A stretch of 64,000 nucleotides of DNA from DASVTR01 sp033855775. Lineage in GTDB: Bacteria > Acidobacteriota > Blastocatellia > Pyrinomonadales > Pyrinomonadaceae. Location of the stretch: positions 16,635 to 80,634 of the forward strand of contig JAWVFT010000088.1 in the NCBI GenBank assembly GCA_033855775.1. Direction: 5' to 3'. This document shows positions 38,735-47,382 of this stretch, piece by piece. The notes under the pieces were generated by a model. That model did no database searches. It was not told the origin of the DNA and worked only from the letters and a program-made list of their open reading frames with translations. How positions within the stretch are numbered: the first letter of the stretch is position 1; every line of letters starts with the position of its first letter. The position numbers and the translations under genes are program-made.

Positions 38735-40327
38735 TTATTTGGTGGCGCGCGGCGGCGAGACTTGCGCCCCGCGAGCCAGCGCGCGCTCAATCTCTGCGCG
38801 CATCGCTTCGACCGTCAGGTCGCGCAGGCGCACGCCGTTGATGAAGATGGCGGGCGTCGAATCAACGCCGTATTCCGCGCCGTCGTCCATGTCGTGTTCG
38901 ACTTCCGCCGCATACTGGCCGCTGTCCAGAGCAGCGTTGAAGCGCGCCGTGTCGAGGCCGAGGTCAGCCGCATACTTTTTCAACGAAGGCACGTCGAGAG
39001 CTGCTTGATTTTTGAAGAGCACGTTGATGTACTCGAAGAACTTGCCCTGCGCGGCCGCCGCGTTCGCGGCTTCGGCGGCCTTGCGCGCCTGCGCGTGCAT
39101 CGGCAACGGGAAATCACGCACGACGAGACGAACGCGCCCCGCATAACTCTTCAACGTTTCATCAATGACCGGATGCGTCGCGGCGCAGGCCGGGCATTGA
39201 AAGTCCGTGAAGACGACCATGGTGACGGGCGCGCTCTGTTCGCCGCGCGAAGGGTCGTCGTCCATGCTGATGGCTTGCACGGGCGGCTCAGGCTCCGTCA
39301 AAAGGACGCTCAGGTTGGCGGCGGCGCGCAGTCGTTGATTCAAATCGAAGACGAGCTTGCGCTGCTCCTGCTGCAAGAGAAATTCGGAAATCTGCTGGCG
39401 CAAGGATGGCAGGTCGCCTTGAATGCGCGCCTTGTTATCTTCATAAAACTTCGCCACGTCCGCTTCGGTCGGAGCTTTCACTTTGGCCGTCACCTCCGCG
39501 CGAAAGACTTCCTCCGGCGTCGTGTTGCGCTTCTTCGCTTCGGCGGTCAGCAGCTTCTCGTAAATCTTGTAGTTGAGGGCGGCCAACTCGTCGGTGAAAA
39601 TTTCGAGCCGACGCTTGTAGACATACGGCTTGAGCCGTTCCTCAAGATAGCCTTTGGTAATCGTGCGGCCACCGACGGTCGCCAGCACGGCGGTCGGCGC
39701 GAGGTTCGGGGCGTTCGGGTCTGCGCCCGCCGTCACGGGCGTCGTCAAGCGCAGGCGATTGACCACCTCGCCGATTGCCTTCTGCACCGATTGCTGGCGC
39801 AGGTATTCGGAGAGTTGCTGGCGCACGCTGTTGTAATCCGCGCCGCCCATCTGCGCTGTGTTGGCATCGTAGAAAGCCTTGACCTCGGCCTCGCTCGGCG
39901 GCTGGACTTTATTGTTCACTTCCGCATCGAGCAGTTGTTGCATCGACACCTTGCGCTTCTTCGCTTCGGCTTCGAGCAGGTAGGAGCCGATTTGGTCTTC
40001 GAGAGCCGTCCGCCGCATCTCCTCAACCTCTTTGTCGAGTCCGGCCACAGCCGCGCCGACCTTCGGGTCCAGGTCGCGCAGGGAAATCATCTCATCGTTA
40101 AGAGTCGCCAGCGTGTCGGCTGGCAGAGCGGTCTTGGAGGTCGCTCCGTTCCGGGCGTCAATCTTTGTCGCGGCTGGCGAAGGCTGCGGCTTGGCCGTCG
40201 TCTGCGCTGGCTTGGCGGCTGTCGTCGTCGTGGACTTTGGCCTCGGCTTTCGCGTCTGCGCGGCGGCCAAACCGCTGAGGAGAAGAAGGCCAAGAACCGC
40301 GGCGATGAATGCTTTCGTGTGCTTCAT
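38735..40327 (-). CDS. Periplasmic SurA-like chaperone/DsbA-like thioredoxin fusion
   Basis: 530 residues from ATG 40327. Signal peptide (FIAAVLGLLLLSGLAAAQ), Pro/Lys/Thr-rich linker, then two internal repeats of a SurA_N-like helical unit: YLLEAEAKKRKVSMQQLLDAEVNNKVQPPSEAEVKAFY and KLLTAEAKKRNTTPEEVFRAEVTAKVKAPTEADVAKFY. The C-terminal 170 residues are a DsbA-type thioredoxin fold with FTDFQCPACAATHP (CPAC near 378-381) and cis-Pro STPAIFINGVRL. The fusion would hold unfolded exported chains and oxidise or isomerise their disulfides. No parvulin catalytic domain is seen. Confidence 0.88.
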   Translation of the reverse strand: MKHTKAFIAAVLGLLLLSGLAAAQTRKPRPKSTTTTAAKPAQTTAKPQPSPAATKIDARNGATSKTALPADTLATLNDEMISLRDLDPKVGAAVAGLDKEVEEMRRTALEDQIGSYLLEAEAKKRKVSMQQLLDAEVNNKVQPPSEAEVKAFYDANTAQMGGADYNSVRQQLSEYLRQQSVQKAIGEVVNRLRLTTPVTAGADPNAPNLAPTAVLATVGGRTITKGYLEERLKPYVYKRRLEIFTDELAALNYKIYEKLLTAEAKKRNTTPEEVFRAEVTAKVKAPTEADVAKFYEDNKARIQGDLPSLRQQISEFLLQQEQRKLVFDLNQRLRAAANLSVLLTEPEPPVQAISMDDDPSRGEQSAPVTMVVFTDFQCPACAATHPVIDETLKSYAGRVRLVVRDFPLPMHAQARKAAEAANAAAAQGKFFEYINVLFKNQAALDVPSLKKYAADLGLDTARFNAALDSGQYAAEVEHDMDDGAEYGVDSTPAIFINGVRLRDLTVEAMRAEIERALARGAQVSPPRATK

Positions 40328-40616
40328 TAAACTCTCTTTCAAAACACGCTCACAAGAATAGCTGGCAGCAAGGATGATATTGGATATGTCCGCCGAATGA
40401 CAAACGTAGACGCGCCGCCTTTGCTCTTAAGCTGAACGCATTGACTTGCGGCCATCGTCTTTACAGGAAACAACGAAAACAGAAACAGGATGATGGAAGA
40501 AGATTTTGGCGGCCCCGTTATCGTGTCGTCTTAAACTCGACAGCGCGCGAGCCTTTCATCACGCGCGGGCAAGAGCGACGACGGAAGCCTGGCTCTCAAG
40601 CTTTAGCTCTCAAATG

Positions 40617-42422
40617 TTAGCTCTCTCGCTCGTCGCCGCTTTCGGCCAGCTTGCGGACAGTCTCAACCGTGTCAATCTCTGCGACGCTTTTGTCTTCGCG
40701 CAGGCGCAGGATACGCGGAAAGCGCAGGGCGTAGCCGCTCTTGTGTCGCTTCGATTCCTGCACGCGGTCGAAGGTCACTTCTAAAACAATCTGCGGCTCG
40801 ACGACGCGCACTTTGCCGTGCGCGAACTCCTGCAAGGTGTGCGCGCGAAACCACTCGGTCAACTCCGCCAACTCCACATCGGTGAGGCCCGAATAAGCTT
40901 TGCCGACATTCAACAACTCCGCGTCCTCTTCCGAACGACGAACGGCGAACGTGTAATCTGAGAGCAGATGACGGCGTTTGCCGTGGCCGACCTCCACCGC
41001 CGTGACGACGACATCCAGCGTCGCCAGCGCGCGCTTCAGCTTCAACCATTCGCGCCCGCGACGGCCCGGCTTGTAAGAAGCGCGCGGGTCTTTAATCATC
41101 AAGCCTTCGTTGCCGCGAGAGCGCGCCGCCGTGAACTCTTCATCGAGCAGCGCGACTTCGCTCAGATGCTTGACGGCGGAGAGGCGCAGCGTCTCGCCTT
41201 CTGCGATGAGTTGTTCGAGCAGGCGGCGGCGTTCCGCGTGCGGCTCGTCAATGAGGACGCGGCCATCGGCGTAGAGCAGGTCGTAGGCGATGAAGACGAT
41301 GGGCGTCGCGGCGAGCAGTTCGGGGCTGACGGTCTTGCGCCCCAGACGCTTCTGCAATTCGGCGAAGGGCTGAATCTGCGCCCCGCGCGCAGGCACAATC
41401 TCGCCGTCCAAAATCGCATCCGACGGCAGAGCTTGGAGCGGAGCGATGAGTTCGGGAAAGCGATGCGTGATGTCGTCCATCGTCCGCGAAAAGAGCGCGA
41501 CGCGACGTTCGCCTGACGACGACGCGACGCTTGATGAAGGCGCAACGCTTGACGAAGACTCTGCGGTCGTCGTCGGTTCGACAGTTGAGGAAGACGTGGC
41601 GGCCTCGACGTGAGCCTGCGCGCGGATGCCGTCAAACTTGTCTTCGACGAAAAACTGTTCGGGCATCGTGCGCGCCACGTCCGCCAAGTCCGCGGCGGCG
41701 GTGGCGAGCATAAACTTGAGCGGGTGAAAGAGGCGCATCCGTATCTGTGCGAGCGCGCCACGACGAGCGCGCACAGCCGTCTCGCCAATGTCGCCAAGGA
41801 GCATATTGGCCTGCGCGACGCTGGCCAAAGGCTGCTCGAAGACGCGCGCCAGGGCATCTTCGACCAGCCCTTCTTTCAAGCCGATGCGCAAATCGCCCGA
41901 CAGCAGCTTGACCAGATATTTCGCTTCGAGCGCGGTCGCGCCTGCAAGAGTTTCCGTCAACAACGCTTGCTTGTTCTTCGTCCCGCGTATCTCGCTCAAA
42001 CGCGCAATCAAGGCTTCCATCGCGGCCAGCGTCAAGGACGGCTTGAGCCGCTCGCCCTTCGTCTCGTTGACGGCTTCCGCCGCGACTTCGCCGGAATCGC
42101 CGAGGCGCACATAGCGCGGTCGCAACTCTTCGACGCTGATGCCGGTCGCCGCGCTCAGGGCCGCGCGCAGGACGCTCGTGCCGACGTTGGTGGTGCGCGC
42201 ATCGTTCTGCGCGAATTGATGACCGGCGAAGTAGCGCGCGGCGCGTTGCAAGTCCGCGTCAGCGAGGCTCTGCAAGTACGCGCCGACGAGCCGCGCCTTC
42301 TCCAGCTTCTTCGTCGTCGCCGCGACGCTTTCAGCCGTCAACGCGAAGTTCTGAACGAGGCCGCTCGCGCCCTCGTCCGTCATCTCCGGCTGCGAGCCGG
42401 ACGTGGCTTTTGTTCGTGCCAT
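40617..42422 (-). CDS. ATP-dependent DNA ligase (LigB/archaeal type)
   Basis: 601 residues. The N-terminal domain (YLQSLADADLQRAARYFAGHQF..GDLRIGLKEGLVEDALA) matches archaeal-type ATP ligases. The nucleotidyltransferase motif I is EDKFDGIRAQ with Lys 262; further motifs are ALFSRTMDDITHRFPE, DAILDGEIVPA, IVFIAYDLLYADG, GNEGLMIKDP and KLKRALATLDVVVTAVEVG. A C-terminal OB fold follows. A Ser/Thr/Glu-rich low-complexity insert at residues 274-304 interrupts the domain right after motif I. It joins nicks in duplex DNA; as a second ligase beside the NAD-dependent LigA expected elsewhere, a repair role is likely. Confidence 0.94.
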   Translation of the reverse strand: MARTKATSGSQPEMTDEGASGLVQNFALTAESVAATTKKLEKARLVGAYLQSLADADLQRAARYFAGHQFAQNDARTTNVGTSVLRAALSAATGISVEELRPRYVRLGDSGEVAAEAVNETKGERLKPSLTLAAMEALIARLSEIRGTKNKQALLTETLAGATALEAKYLVKLLSGDLRIGLKEGLVEDALARVFEQPLASVAQANMLLGDIGETAVRARRGALAQIRMRLFHPLKFMLATAAADLADVARTMPEQFFVEDKFDGIRAQAHVEAATSSSTVEPTTTAESSSSVAPSSSVASSSGERRVALFSRTMDDITHRFPELIAPLQALPSDAILDGEIVPARGAQIQPFAELQKRLGRKTVSPELLAATPIVFIAYDLLYADGRVLIDEPHAERRRLLEQLIAEGETLRLSAVKHLSEVALLDEEFTAARSRGNEGLMIKDPRASYKPGRRGREWLKLKRALATLDVVVTAVEVGHGKRRHLLSDYTFAVRRSEEDAELLNVGKAYSGLTDVELAELTEWFRAHTLQEFAHGKVRVVEPQIVLEVTFDRVQESKRHKSGYALRFPRILRLREDKSVAEIDTVETVRKLAESGDERES

Positions 42423-42477
42423 CTTTCAGTCCCATCGTTCGATTGAATTTCCGCGCGCTCTAATCATCGAAGACAAT

Positions 42478-43425
42478 CTATGAGTTCATTAAATGCTCAG
42501 GCACGCGCAGGGCTTCATCTTCCGCCGGCGGGCCGAAGACTTCCGGGTGCAGGATGCGCGCTAGAATCTCAACGCCTTGCGCGACGCGCGGCCCCGGCCG
42601 GCTAAAGTAAGAGGTCGCGTCAACGGCCCACACTTCGCCTCTTCGAACGGCTGGCAAATCCTGCCAGCCTGCGGGCAAGCGCGAGTCAGGCAGTTGCCTG
42701 AGGATGTCTTCCTTGTAGTAGCCGCAGGGAATCATCACGACGACTTCGGGCGCGTAGTCGCGTATCTCTTCAGCATTGGTCGTGACGGACGGCTGGCCCG
42801 CGCGCCCGAACGCGGGGTCGCCTCCGGCGATGGCAACCTGTTCTGGAACCCAGTGGCCCGGCGCAAACGGGGGCTCCAACCATTCGAGCATCAAAGTGCG
42901 CGGTCGCGTCTGCGAGCCTTCGAGACGCGCCTCCACGCGGCGCAGGCGTTCGGACAACTGCGCGACGACTGCGGCGGCGGCGGCGGCTCGTCCGGTCAAC
43001 TCGCCGACGGCGCGGATGTTCATGAAGATGTCGCTGATGGTGTTCGGCTCAAGGGAGACGACGCGCACGTCCGTCTCAAACATGCGGGCCGCCTGCTCGA
43101 CGGTCTTGTAGCTGACGGCGCAGACATCGCAGAGTTCCTGCGTCAGGATGAGGTCCGGGCGGAGGTCTTGCAGCATTCGCTCGTCCAGGTCGTAGATAGA
43201 GCCGTGGCCGTCCAACTGCGAGCGCACGGCATGGTCAATCTCCGCGCTCGACATCGTTTCGTGCGAGATGCGGCTCGCCGTCAGACGCGGCTTGCCCACC
43301 ACCGCTTGAGCCGGATAGTCGCACTCGTGCGTGACGCCGACCAGATTGTCCGCCAGCCCAAGCGCGCAGACAATCTCCGTCGCCGAAGGCAACAACGAGA
43401 CGATGCGCAGCGATTGTTCAGTCAT
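42478..43425 (-). CDS. BtuF-like cobalamin/metallophore-binding protein without signal peptide
   Basis: 315 residues from ATG 43425. Periplasmic-binding-protein type III fold: RIVSLLPSATEIVCALGLADNLVGVTHECDYP, DLILTQELCDVCAVSYKTVEQ, VVSLEPNTISDIFMNIRAVGELTG, APEVVVMIPCGYY and LPAVRRGEVWAVDATSYFSRPGPRVAQGVEIL. The N-terminus starts straight into the fold with no signal sequence or lipobox, and no BtuC/BtuD genes are nearby. Such orphan cytoplasmic-looking members are common and their ligand is uncertain; cobalamin is the usual annotation. Confidence 0.85.
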   Translation of the reverse strand: MTEQSLRIVSLLPSATEIVCALGLADNLVGVTHECDYPAQAVVGKPRLTASRISHETMSSAEIDHAVRSQLDGHGSIYDLDERMLQDLRPDLILTQELCDVCAVSYKTVEQAARMFETDVRVVSLEPNTISDIFMNIRAVGELTGRAAAAAAVVAQLSERLRRVEARLEGSQTRPRTLMLEWLEPPFAPGHWVPEQVAIAGGDPAFGRAGQPSVTTNAEEIRDYAPEVVVMIPCGYYKEDILRQLPDSRLPAGWQDLPAVRRGEVWAVDATSYFSRPGPRVAQGVEILARILHPEVFGPPAEDEALRVPEHLMNS

Positions 43426-43699
43426 CAGCTTTTCTCTTCTCTTTCGCGTGTGTTTGGAAGTCTCGTCCAACAGGTTCGCGCGGGCGCGTCATTGCTGTCA
43501 AGAATCTTTCACGCCGCAAGCGTCGAACGACAAGCGCGGCTGATTCTTTAAAAGCGCGACCGATTCCTTCGCGGACAATCTCGCTTGATTCTGTCGCCGC
43601 AAGCCTGAAGAGTCGCGCGCTCCCTTTTTCCTTTTGCTCCGCGCGGCGATACAATGAGAGTGTTCTAAACAGCAGACGGTCAAACAAGGGCAACAGACG
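43426..43699. other. Divergent intergenic region between BtuF-like and nitroreductase genes
   Basis: Contains a TACAAT -10-like box at 43650-43655, 45 bases before the nitroreductase ATG, with no clear -35. Degenerate GATTC/CGC-rich words fill the rest. I checked for a cobalamin riboswitch ahead of the BtuF-like gene and recognise none of its conserved boxes. Confidence 0.4.
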
Positions 43700-44398
43700 A
43701 TGCAAGACCAGCCGACGAAACTTCCGCAGACGCGGCCCGCTGGCGAGCCGCTCAAGCCACTGACGCAGGCCGTCATCGAACGCCGCGCCACCAACCACTT
43801 CAACCCCGACGAAGCTGTCCCTGACGAAATTCTGGAAGCGATTTTAAAGCTCGGCGCGCAGGCTCCTTCCGGCTACAACCTGCAACCGTGGCGCTTCATC
43901 GTCGTCCGCGATGAGGAGAATCGCCGGCGGCTGCAACAAGTTTCATACAGGCAACCGAAGGTCGCGGAAGCTCCCGTCGTCATCATCGCCATCGGCATGA
44001 AAGAGGAATGGAAAGAGTGGGCGGGCGAAGTCTTTCGTGAGGGCGCGGAGCGCGGCGCGGGCGACCCAGACACATGGGAGCAAGCAAGGGACGCAGCCGT
44101 CAAGGCTCTGAGCAAGCAACCGCTGGCGCTCTGGGTCAATCGTCACACAATGATTGCCGTGACGACGATGATGCTCGCCGCCGAAGCCTACGGCTTTGAC
44201 ACCGCTCCGATGGAAGGCTTTGACGCGGCGGGCGTCAAGCGCGAGTTTGGCATCCCCGACGAAGCCGAAGTCGTCGCCCTGCTCGCCATCGGGCGCGCGG
44301 CCGGGCCGGACAAGCCTTACACGGGACGCTTCGCCCTCGAACGCATCGTCTTCAACGAGCGTTACGGGCAACACTGGAACAGCAACGACGAAGGATGA
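43700..44398 (+). CDS. Nitroreductase-family flavoprotein
   Basis: 232 residues. The FMN-binding start is VIERRATNHFNPDEAVPDEILEAILKLGAQAPSGYNLQPWRFIVVRD, where RRA-x3-F and APSGYNLQPW contact flavin phosphate. The core helix region (HTMIAVTTMMLAAEAYGFDTAPMEGFD) and the C-terminal EVVALLAIGRAAGPDKPYTGRF complete the fold. Members reduce nitro compounds, quinones or flavins with NAD(P)H. Substrate cannot be read from sequence. The VOC-family gene follows 28 bases later on the same strand. Confidence 0.92.
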   Translation: MQDQPTKLPQTRPAGEPLKPLTQAVIERRATNHFNPDEAVPDEILEAILKLGAQAPSGYNLQPWRFIVVRDEENRRRLQQVSYRQPKVAEAPVVIIAIGMKEEWKEWAGEVFREGAERGAGDPDTWEQARDAAVKALSKQPLALWVNRHTMIAVTTMMLAAEAYGFDTAPMEGFDAAGVKREFGIPDEAEVVALLAIGRAAGPDKPYTGRFALERIVFNERYGQHWNSNDEG

Positions 44399-44426
44399 GC
44401 GCTGGCAGTTTTGAACGATTGCCGAG

Positions 44427-44825
44427 ATGGAGATTGAAGTGATGCAGGAACAATTCGAGCGGCGTTTCGAGGGCGTGATGGATCACATCGCTGTCGAGTC
44501 GGAGGATTTGAAGCGCGACGTGCGCGAGTATGAGCGAATCGGCTTTCGCCTCGAAACCTTGTACGACGATTGGGCGATGCTGAGAGACGCGCGCGGCTTC
44601 GGCGTCGCCCTGCTCGCGCCCGGCTCGAAGCATCCGCCGCACATGGGATTGCGCGTCGAATCGCGCGAACAGTTGGAAGCCTTCGCGGCCAGCGAGGGCC
44701 GCCCCGTCAAGGAACACCGCGACCGCTCCGTCTCGTTCTACACGAAAGGCATCGGCGGGCGCGCTGTCGAAGTCATCTACTATCCGCCGGAGTACGGCAG
44801 CCAAAAAGCAACGCCGGAGAGTTGA
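44427..44825 (+). CDS. VOC (glyoxalase/bleomycin resistance) family protein
   Basis: 132 residues, one vicinal-oxygen-chelate module. Candidate metal ligands are His in VMDHIAVES, His in PPHMGLRV and Glu in GRAVEVIYYPP. It covers both beta-alpha-beta-beta-beta halves, so it probably dimerises. An ATG at 44442 has GGAG eight bases upstream and may be the true start; ATG 44427 has little ribosome-site support. Function (lyase, dioxygenase or sequestration) is undetermined. Confidence 0.78.
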   Translation: MEIEVMQEQFERRFEGVMDHIAVESEDLKRDVREYERIGFRLETLYDDWAMLRDARGFGVALLAPGSKHPPHMGLRVESREQLEAFAASEGRPVKEHRDRSVSFYTKGIGGRAVEVIYYPPEYGSQKATPES

Positions 44826-44841
44826 GCGGCCACCAACAGCC

Positions 44842-45471
44842 ATGATGAAAAGCAGGACACGATACGCCTTGAACTGCGCGGCGCTGCTCGTCGCGGCGAG
44901 CCTCGTCGCCAGCCTTGCGTTTTCCCGCAGCGCGCCTCAAGCGAAAGCGTCCGCGCCGCGAGCCGACGAGGTGCCGTCGCCGTCACAGCCCGCGCAGTTG
45001 AGCGAGATTCGAGGCTACAGAGAATGGGCGAAGGTCAACCCGCGGCCCGTGCCAATCGTCTCCAGGCTGGTCGCTGCCATGTGCGCTCGCCCGACCAACG
45101 ACGACCGCGCGCATGATGTGAGCAGCCCGCACGCGAACAAGCTGATTACCGTTTACGTCAACGAGCTTGGACGGCAAGCGATGATGAACGAGTTGAAGCC
45201 GACGTTTGCAGTCGGCTCCGTCATCGTCAAGGAGAAGCTCGCGCGCGAGGAAGCGGGCGAGCCGGAACTCCTGACCGTGATGATAAAACGCGAGCGCGGC
45301 TTTAATCCTCCGGTCGGAGATTGGGAGTTTATGGCGACCAACGGCAGCGGCACAAAAGCGGATGCGCGCGGTCGTCTCGAAAGCTGTCAAGCTTGCCACG
45401 TCTTGATGAAGGAGACGGATTTCGTCTCGCGCAGCTACCTGCCTGACGAGTTGCGTAGTAAGCTGCGCTAG
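44842..45471 (+). CDS. Cytochrome P460-domain protein
   Basis: 209 residues. Signal peptide (YALNCAALLVAASLVASLAFS), then a P460-type domain: YREWAKVNPRPVPI, CARPTNDDRAHDVSSPHANKLITVYVNELGRQAM, FAVGSVIVKEKL, ELLTVMIKRERGFNPPVGDWEFMATNG, and one heme site SCQACHVLMKETDFV near the C-terminus. Characterised P460 proteins oxidise hydroxylamine or bind NO, using a cross-linked heme; the cross-linking Lys cannot be placed with certainty here. It is a further periplasmic c-type heme protein in the window and follows the VOC gene by 16 bases. Confidence 0.9.
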   Translation: MMKSRTRYALNCAALLVAASLVASLAFSRSAPQAKASAPRADEVPSPSQPAQLSEIRGYREWAKVNPRPVPIVSRLVAAMCARPTNDDRAHDVSSPHANKLITVYVNELGRQAMMNELKPTFAVGSVIVKEKLAREEAGEPELLTVMIKRERGFNPPVGDWEFMATNGSGTKADARGRLESCQACHVLMKETDFVSRSYLPDELRSKLR

Positions 45472-45516
45472 TCGCAGAGCCGCCGCATCAAAGCTGTTAG
45501 CGTTTAGCGCAGTTGC

Positions 45517-45546
45517 TTGACGCGGCATCGAAGCGGCGCGTAGAAT
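45517..45546 (+). promoter_or_regulatory. Sigma70-type promoter of tatA-tatC
   Basis: TTGACG at 45517, 18-base spacer, TAGAAT at 45541. Transcription would begin near 45553, about 80 bases before the tatA ATG. Confidence 0.65.
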
Positions 45547-45632
45547 TTTTCTCGAACTCCACTTGCCTCACTTCGTCTTAACCGAACCGGGCGCGGACGC
45601 CGCGAAAGAGTGTTCCGAAAGAAGCGTTATTA

Positions 45633-46061
45633 ATGGTCTATCTCTTCATCTTCGAGTTTCTAGGCACGACCGAACTGCTGGTCATTCTGGTGGTCGCGCT
45701 CGTCCTGTTCGGCCCGCGCAAGTTGCCGCACCTGAGCCGCTCGCTCGGCAAGAGTCTGGCCGAATTTAAACGCGCCTCCGAAGAATTTAAGCAGACATGG
45801 GAGCGAGAGGTCGCCATGGAGAGCGTCGAGAAGGAACGAGAAACGGGACGCGCCATGCTGCCCGAAGACAACTCGATTCTCGGCCCGACCATCGGGCACG
45901 ACAAAAGCGCGCCGGGTCAGATGGAAGCCGAAGCCGTTGACGAACAACGAGCGATTACGGCAACGGCTGTGTCGTCAACTGAAACGGACGCAGGCAGCGC
46001 GCCCGGCCAGCCAACTTCAACCGCCGCGCCTGAGCCGATGCGCAAGCGCGACTGGCTCTAA
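45633..46061 (+). CDS. tatA: Sec-independent translocase subunit TatA/TatB
   Basis: 142 residues. The N-terminal membrane helix (FLGTTELLVILVVALVLFGP) runs into the amphipathic helix RKLPHLSRSLGKSLAEFKRASEEF, the TatA/B hallmark with the FGPRKLP hinge. The rest is an acidic, disordered tail. The residue before the hinge region is Thr-Glu, where TatA and TatB differ; with no second copy nearby the protein may serve both roles. It precedes tatC by 39 bases. Confidence 0.92.
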   Translation: MVYLFIFEFLGTTELLVILVVALVLFGPRKLPHLSRSLGKSLAEFKRASEEFKQTWEREVAMESVEKERETGRAMLPEDNSILGPTIGHDKSAPGQMEAEAVDEQRAITATAVSSTETDAGSAPGQPTSTAAPEPMRKRDWL

Positions 46062-46100
46062 AGCGAAGAGCCGCGCAAGAGCGCTCCGCTCAGACCCCGA

Positions 46101-47168
46101 ATGTCCACTCTTTTAGACTCACGTTCAGCCGACAAGAACCGCAAGGAAGAACTTGGCGGGCAGATGTCTTTTCTCGACCATCTGGACGAACTGCGCAGCC
46201 GCCTGATTCGTTCCGTCGCCTTCATCTTCGTGATGCTCTGCGGCTGCTGGTTCGTCTCCGACCACATCTACAACTTCCTCGCCGTGCCGGTCAAAAAGGC
46301 TCTGGCCGAAGCGCAGCGGCGCGAGTTGCCGCTCGGCGGATTGACCGGGCAGGAAACCATCAAGCCGCTCAATTCGCTCAAGGAGAACGACGTGGGCCGC
46401 TACGTCTTCACGGAGACGACCAAGCTCGGAGCCAGCGTCATCCCGCCCGGAGCGAGCGTCGCGGCCCGGCTCCTGAAAGACGCGCAAGGACAACTCGGCC
46501 TCTTCACGGACGAAGCTCTCTACACGGGAACCATCGTCATTCCGAAGGGCGTGCGCCTGCCCTTTGATGTGAACGCCAAGCCGCAGGCGTTCTCCGGCCC
46601 CGACGACAAGCTGATTGTGACGACGGCGATGGAGCCTTTCTCGCTCTACGTGAAGGTCTCGCTCTATGCCGCCTTCATGCTCTCGGTGCCTTTCCTGCTC
46701 TGGCAAATCTGGGCCTTCGTCAGCCCCGGCCTCTACCCGCACGAGCGCACCTACGTCACGCCCTTCATCCTGCTCTCGTCCATCTCTTTCGTCATTGGCG
46801 CGGCCTTCGCTTACTACATCATCTTTCCTCCGGCGGCGACCTATCTGCTCGGACTCGGACAGGATTTTCGCCTGCTCCTGAAGGCCGACGACTACTTCGA
46901 CTTTATCATTCTCGTCATGCTGGCGATGGGCGTCGTCTTTCAAATGCCCGCGATTTCCTACGTCCTCTCGCGCATCGGCATCATCTCGGCGCGCTTCCTG
47001 CTGCGAACATGGAAGACCGCGCTCATCGTCATCCTGATAGCGGCGGCGGTGCTCTCGCCCACCAACGACATCCCCAACATGATGCTCTTCGCCGCGCCCA
47101 TGATTCTGCTCTACGTCGTCTCCATCTTCATCGCTTGGATTTTCGGCAAGCCGCGCAGAGCCGCTTAA
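46101..47168 (+). CDS. tatC: Sec-independent translocase subunit TatC with large periplasmic insert
   Basis: 355 residues, about 100 more than usual. MSFLDHLDELRSRLIRS begins the signal-recognition N-terminus and first helix. After the helix, residues about 60-185 form an extra periplasmic domain (VPVKKALAEAQRRELPLGGLTG to KLIVTTAMEPFSLYVKV). The remaining family features follow: SVPFLLWQIWAFVSPGLYPHERTYV and later helices including FQMPAISYVLSRIGI and AAAVLSPTNDIPNMMLFAAPM. TatC recognises twin-arginine signal peptides and forms the pore complex with TatA. ATG 46164 (MSFLD) is an alternative start. Confidence 0.94.
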   Translation: MSTLLDSRSADKNRKEELGGQMSFLDHLDELRSRLIRSVAFIFVMLCGCWFVSDHIYNFLAVPVKKALAEAQRRELPLGGLTGQETIKPLNSLKENDVGRYVFTETTKLGASVIPPGASVAARLLKDAQGQLGLFTDEALYTGTIVIPKGVRLPFDVNAKPQAFSGPDDKLIVTTAMEPFSLYVKVSLYAAFMLSVPFLLWQIWAFVSPGLYPHERTYVTPFILLSSISFVIGAAFAYYIIFPPAATYLLGLGQDFRLLLKADDYFDFIILVMLAMGVVFQMPAISYVLSRIGIISARFLLRTWKTALIVILIAAAVLSPTNDIPNMMLFAAPMILLYVVSIFIAWIFGKPRRAA

Positions 47169-47179
47169 AAACAGTGATA

Positions 47180-47346
47180 AGTGATGAGTGACGAGCAGCA
47201 AGTGACGAGCAAGCGCAAGCGCAAGCAACGAACTATGAATGACGAGTGATGAGTGACGATTGACGAGAGACAAGTGAAGGCCATTTGTCCGATTTCAACC
47301 GCGCTCGCTGTTTTAGCTCGTCACTTGCTGCTCGTCACTCATCACT
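47180..47346. repeat. Perfect 31-bp inverted repeat around degenerate GTGACGAG repeats
   Basis: The arm at 47180-47210 is the exact reverse complement of 47316-47346. The 105 bases between contain further ATGAGTGACGA-type words. No transposase, target duplication or coding frame is present. Confidence 0.9.
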
Positions 47347-47382
47347 GCTTTTCAGGCAACTTTTAACCGTTTTCGCCGCATC

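Noticed and set aside
38537..40330. 597-residue plus-strand open frame
   Set aside because: Antisense to the SurA/DsbA fusion gene; its translation is Arg/Ala/Val-rich without domains, an effect of GC-rich codon positions.
43426..43699. Cobalamin riboswitch ahead of the BtuF-like gene
   Set aside because: No recognisable B12-box or matching stem arrangement was seen.
46125..47273. 382-residue minus-strand open frame
   Set aside because: Antisense to tatC; composition is charged and repetitive with no recognisable fold.
47180..47346. Insertion sequence or miniature transposon
   Set aside because: Perfect inverted arms exist but there is no transposase and no visible target duplication; kept only as a repeat.
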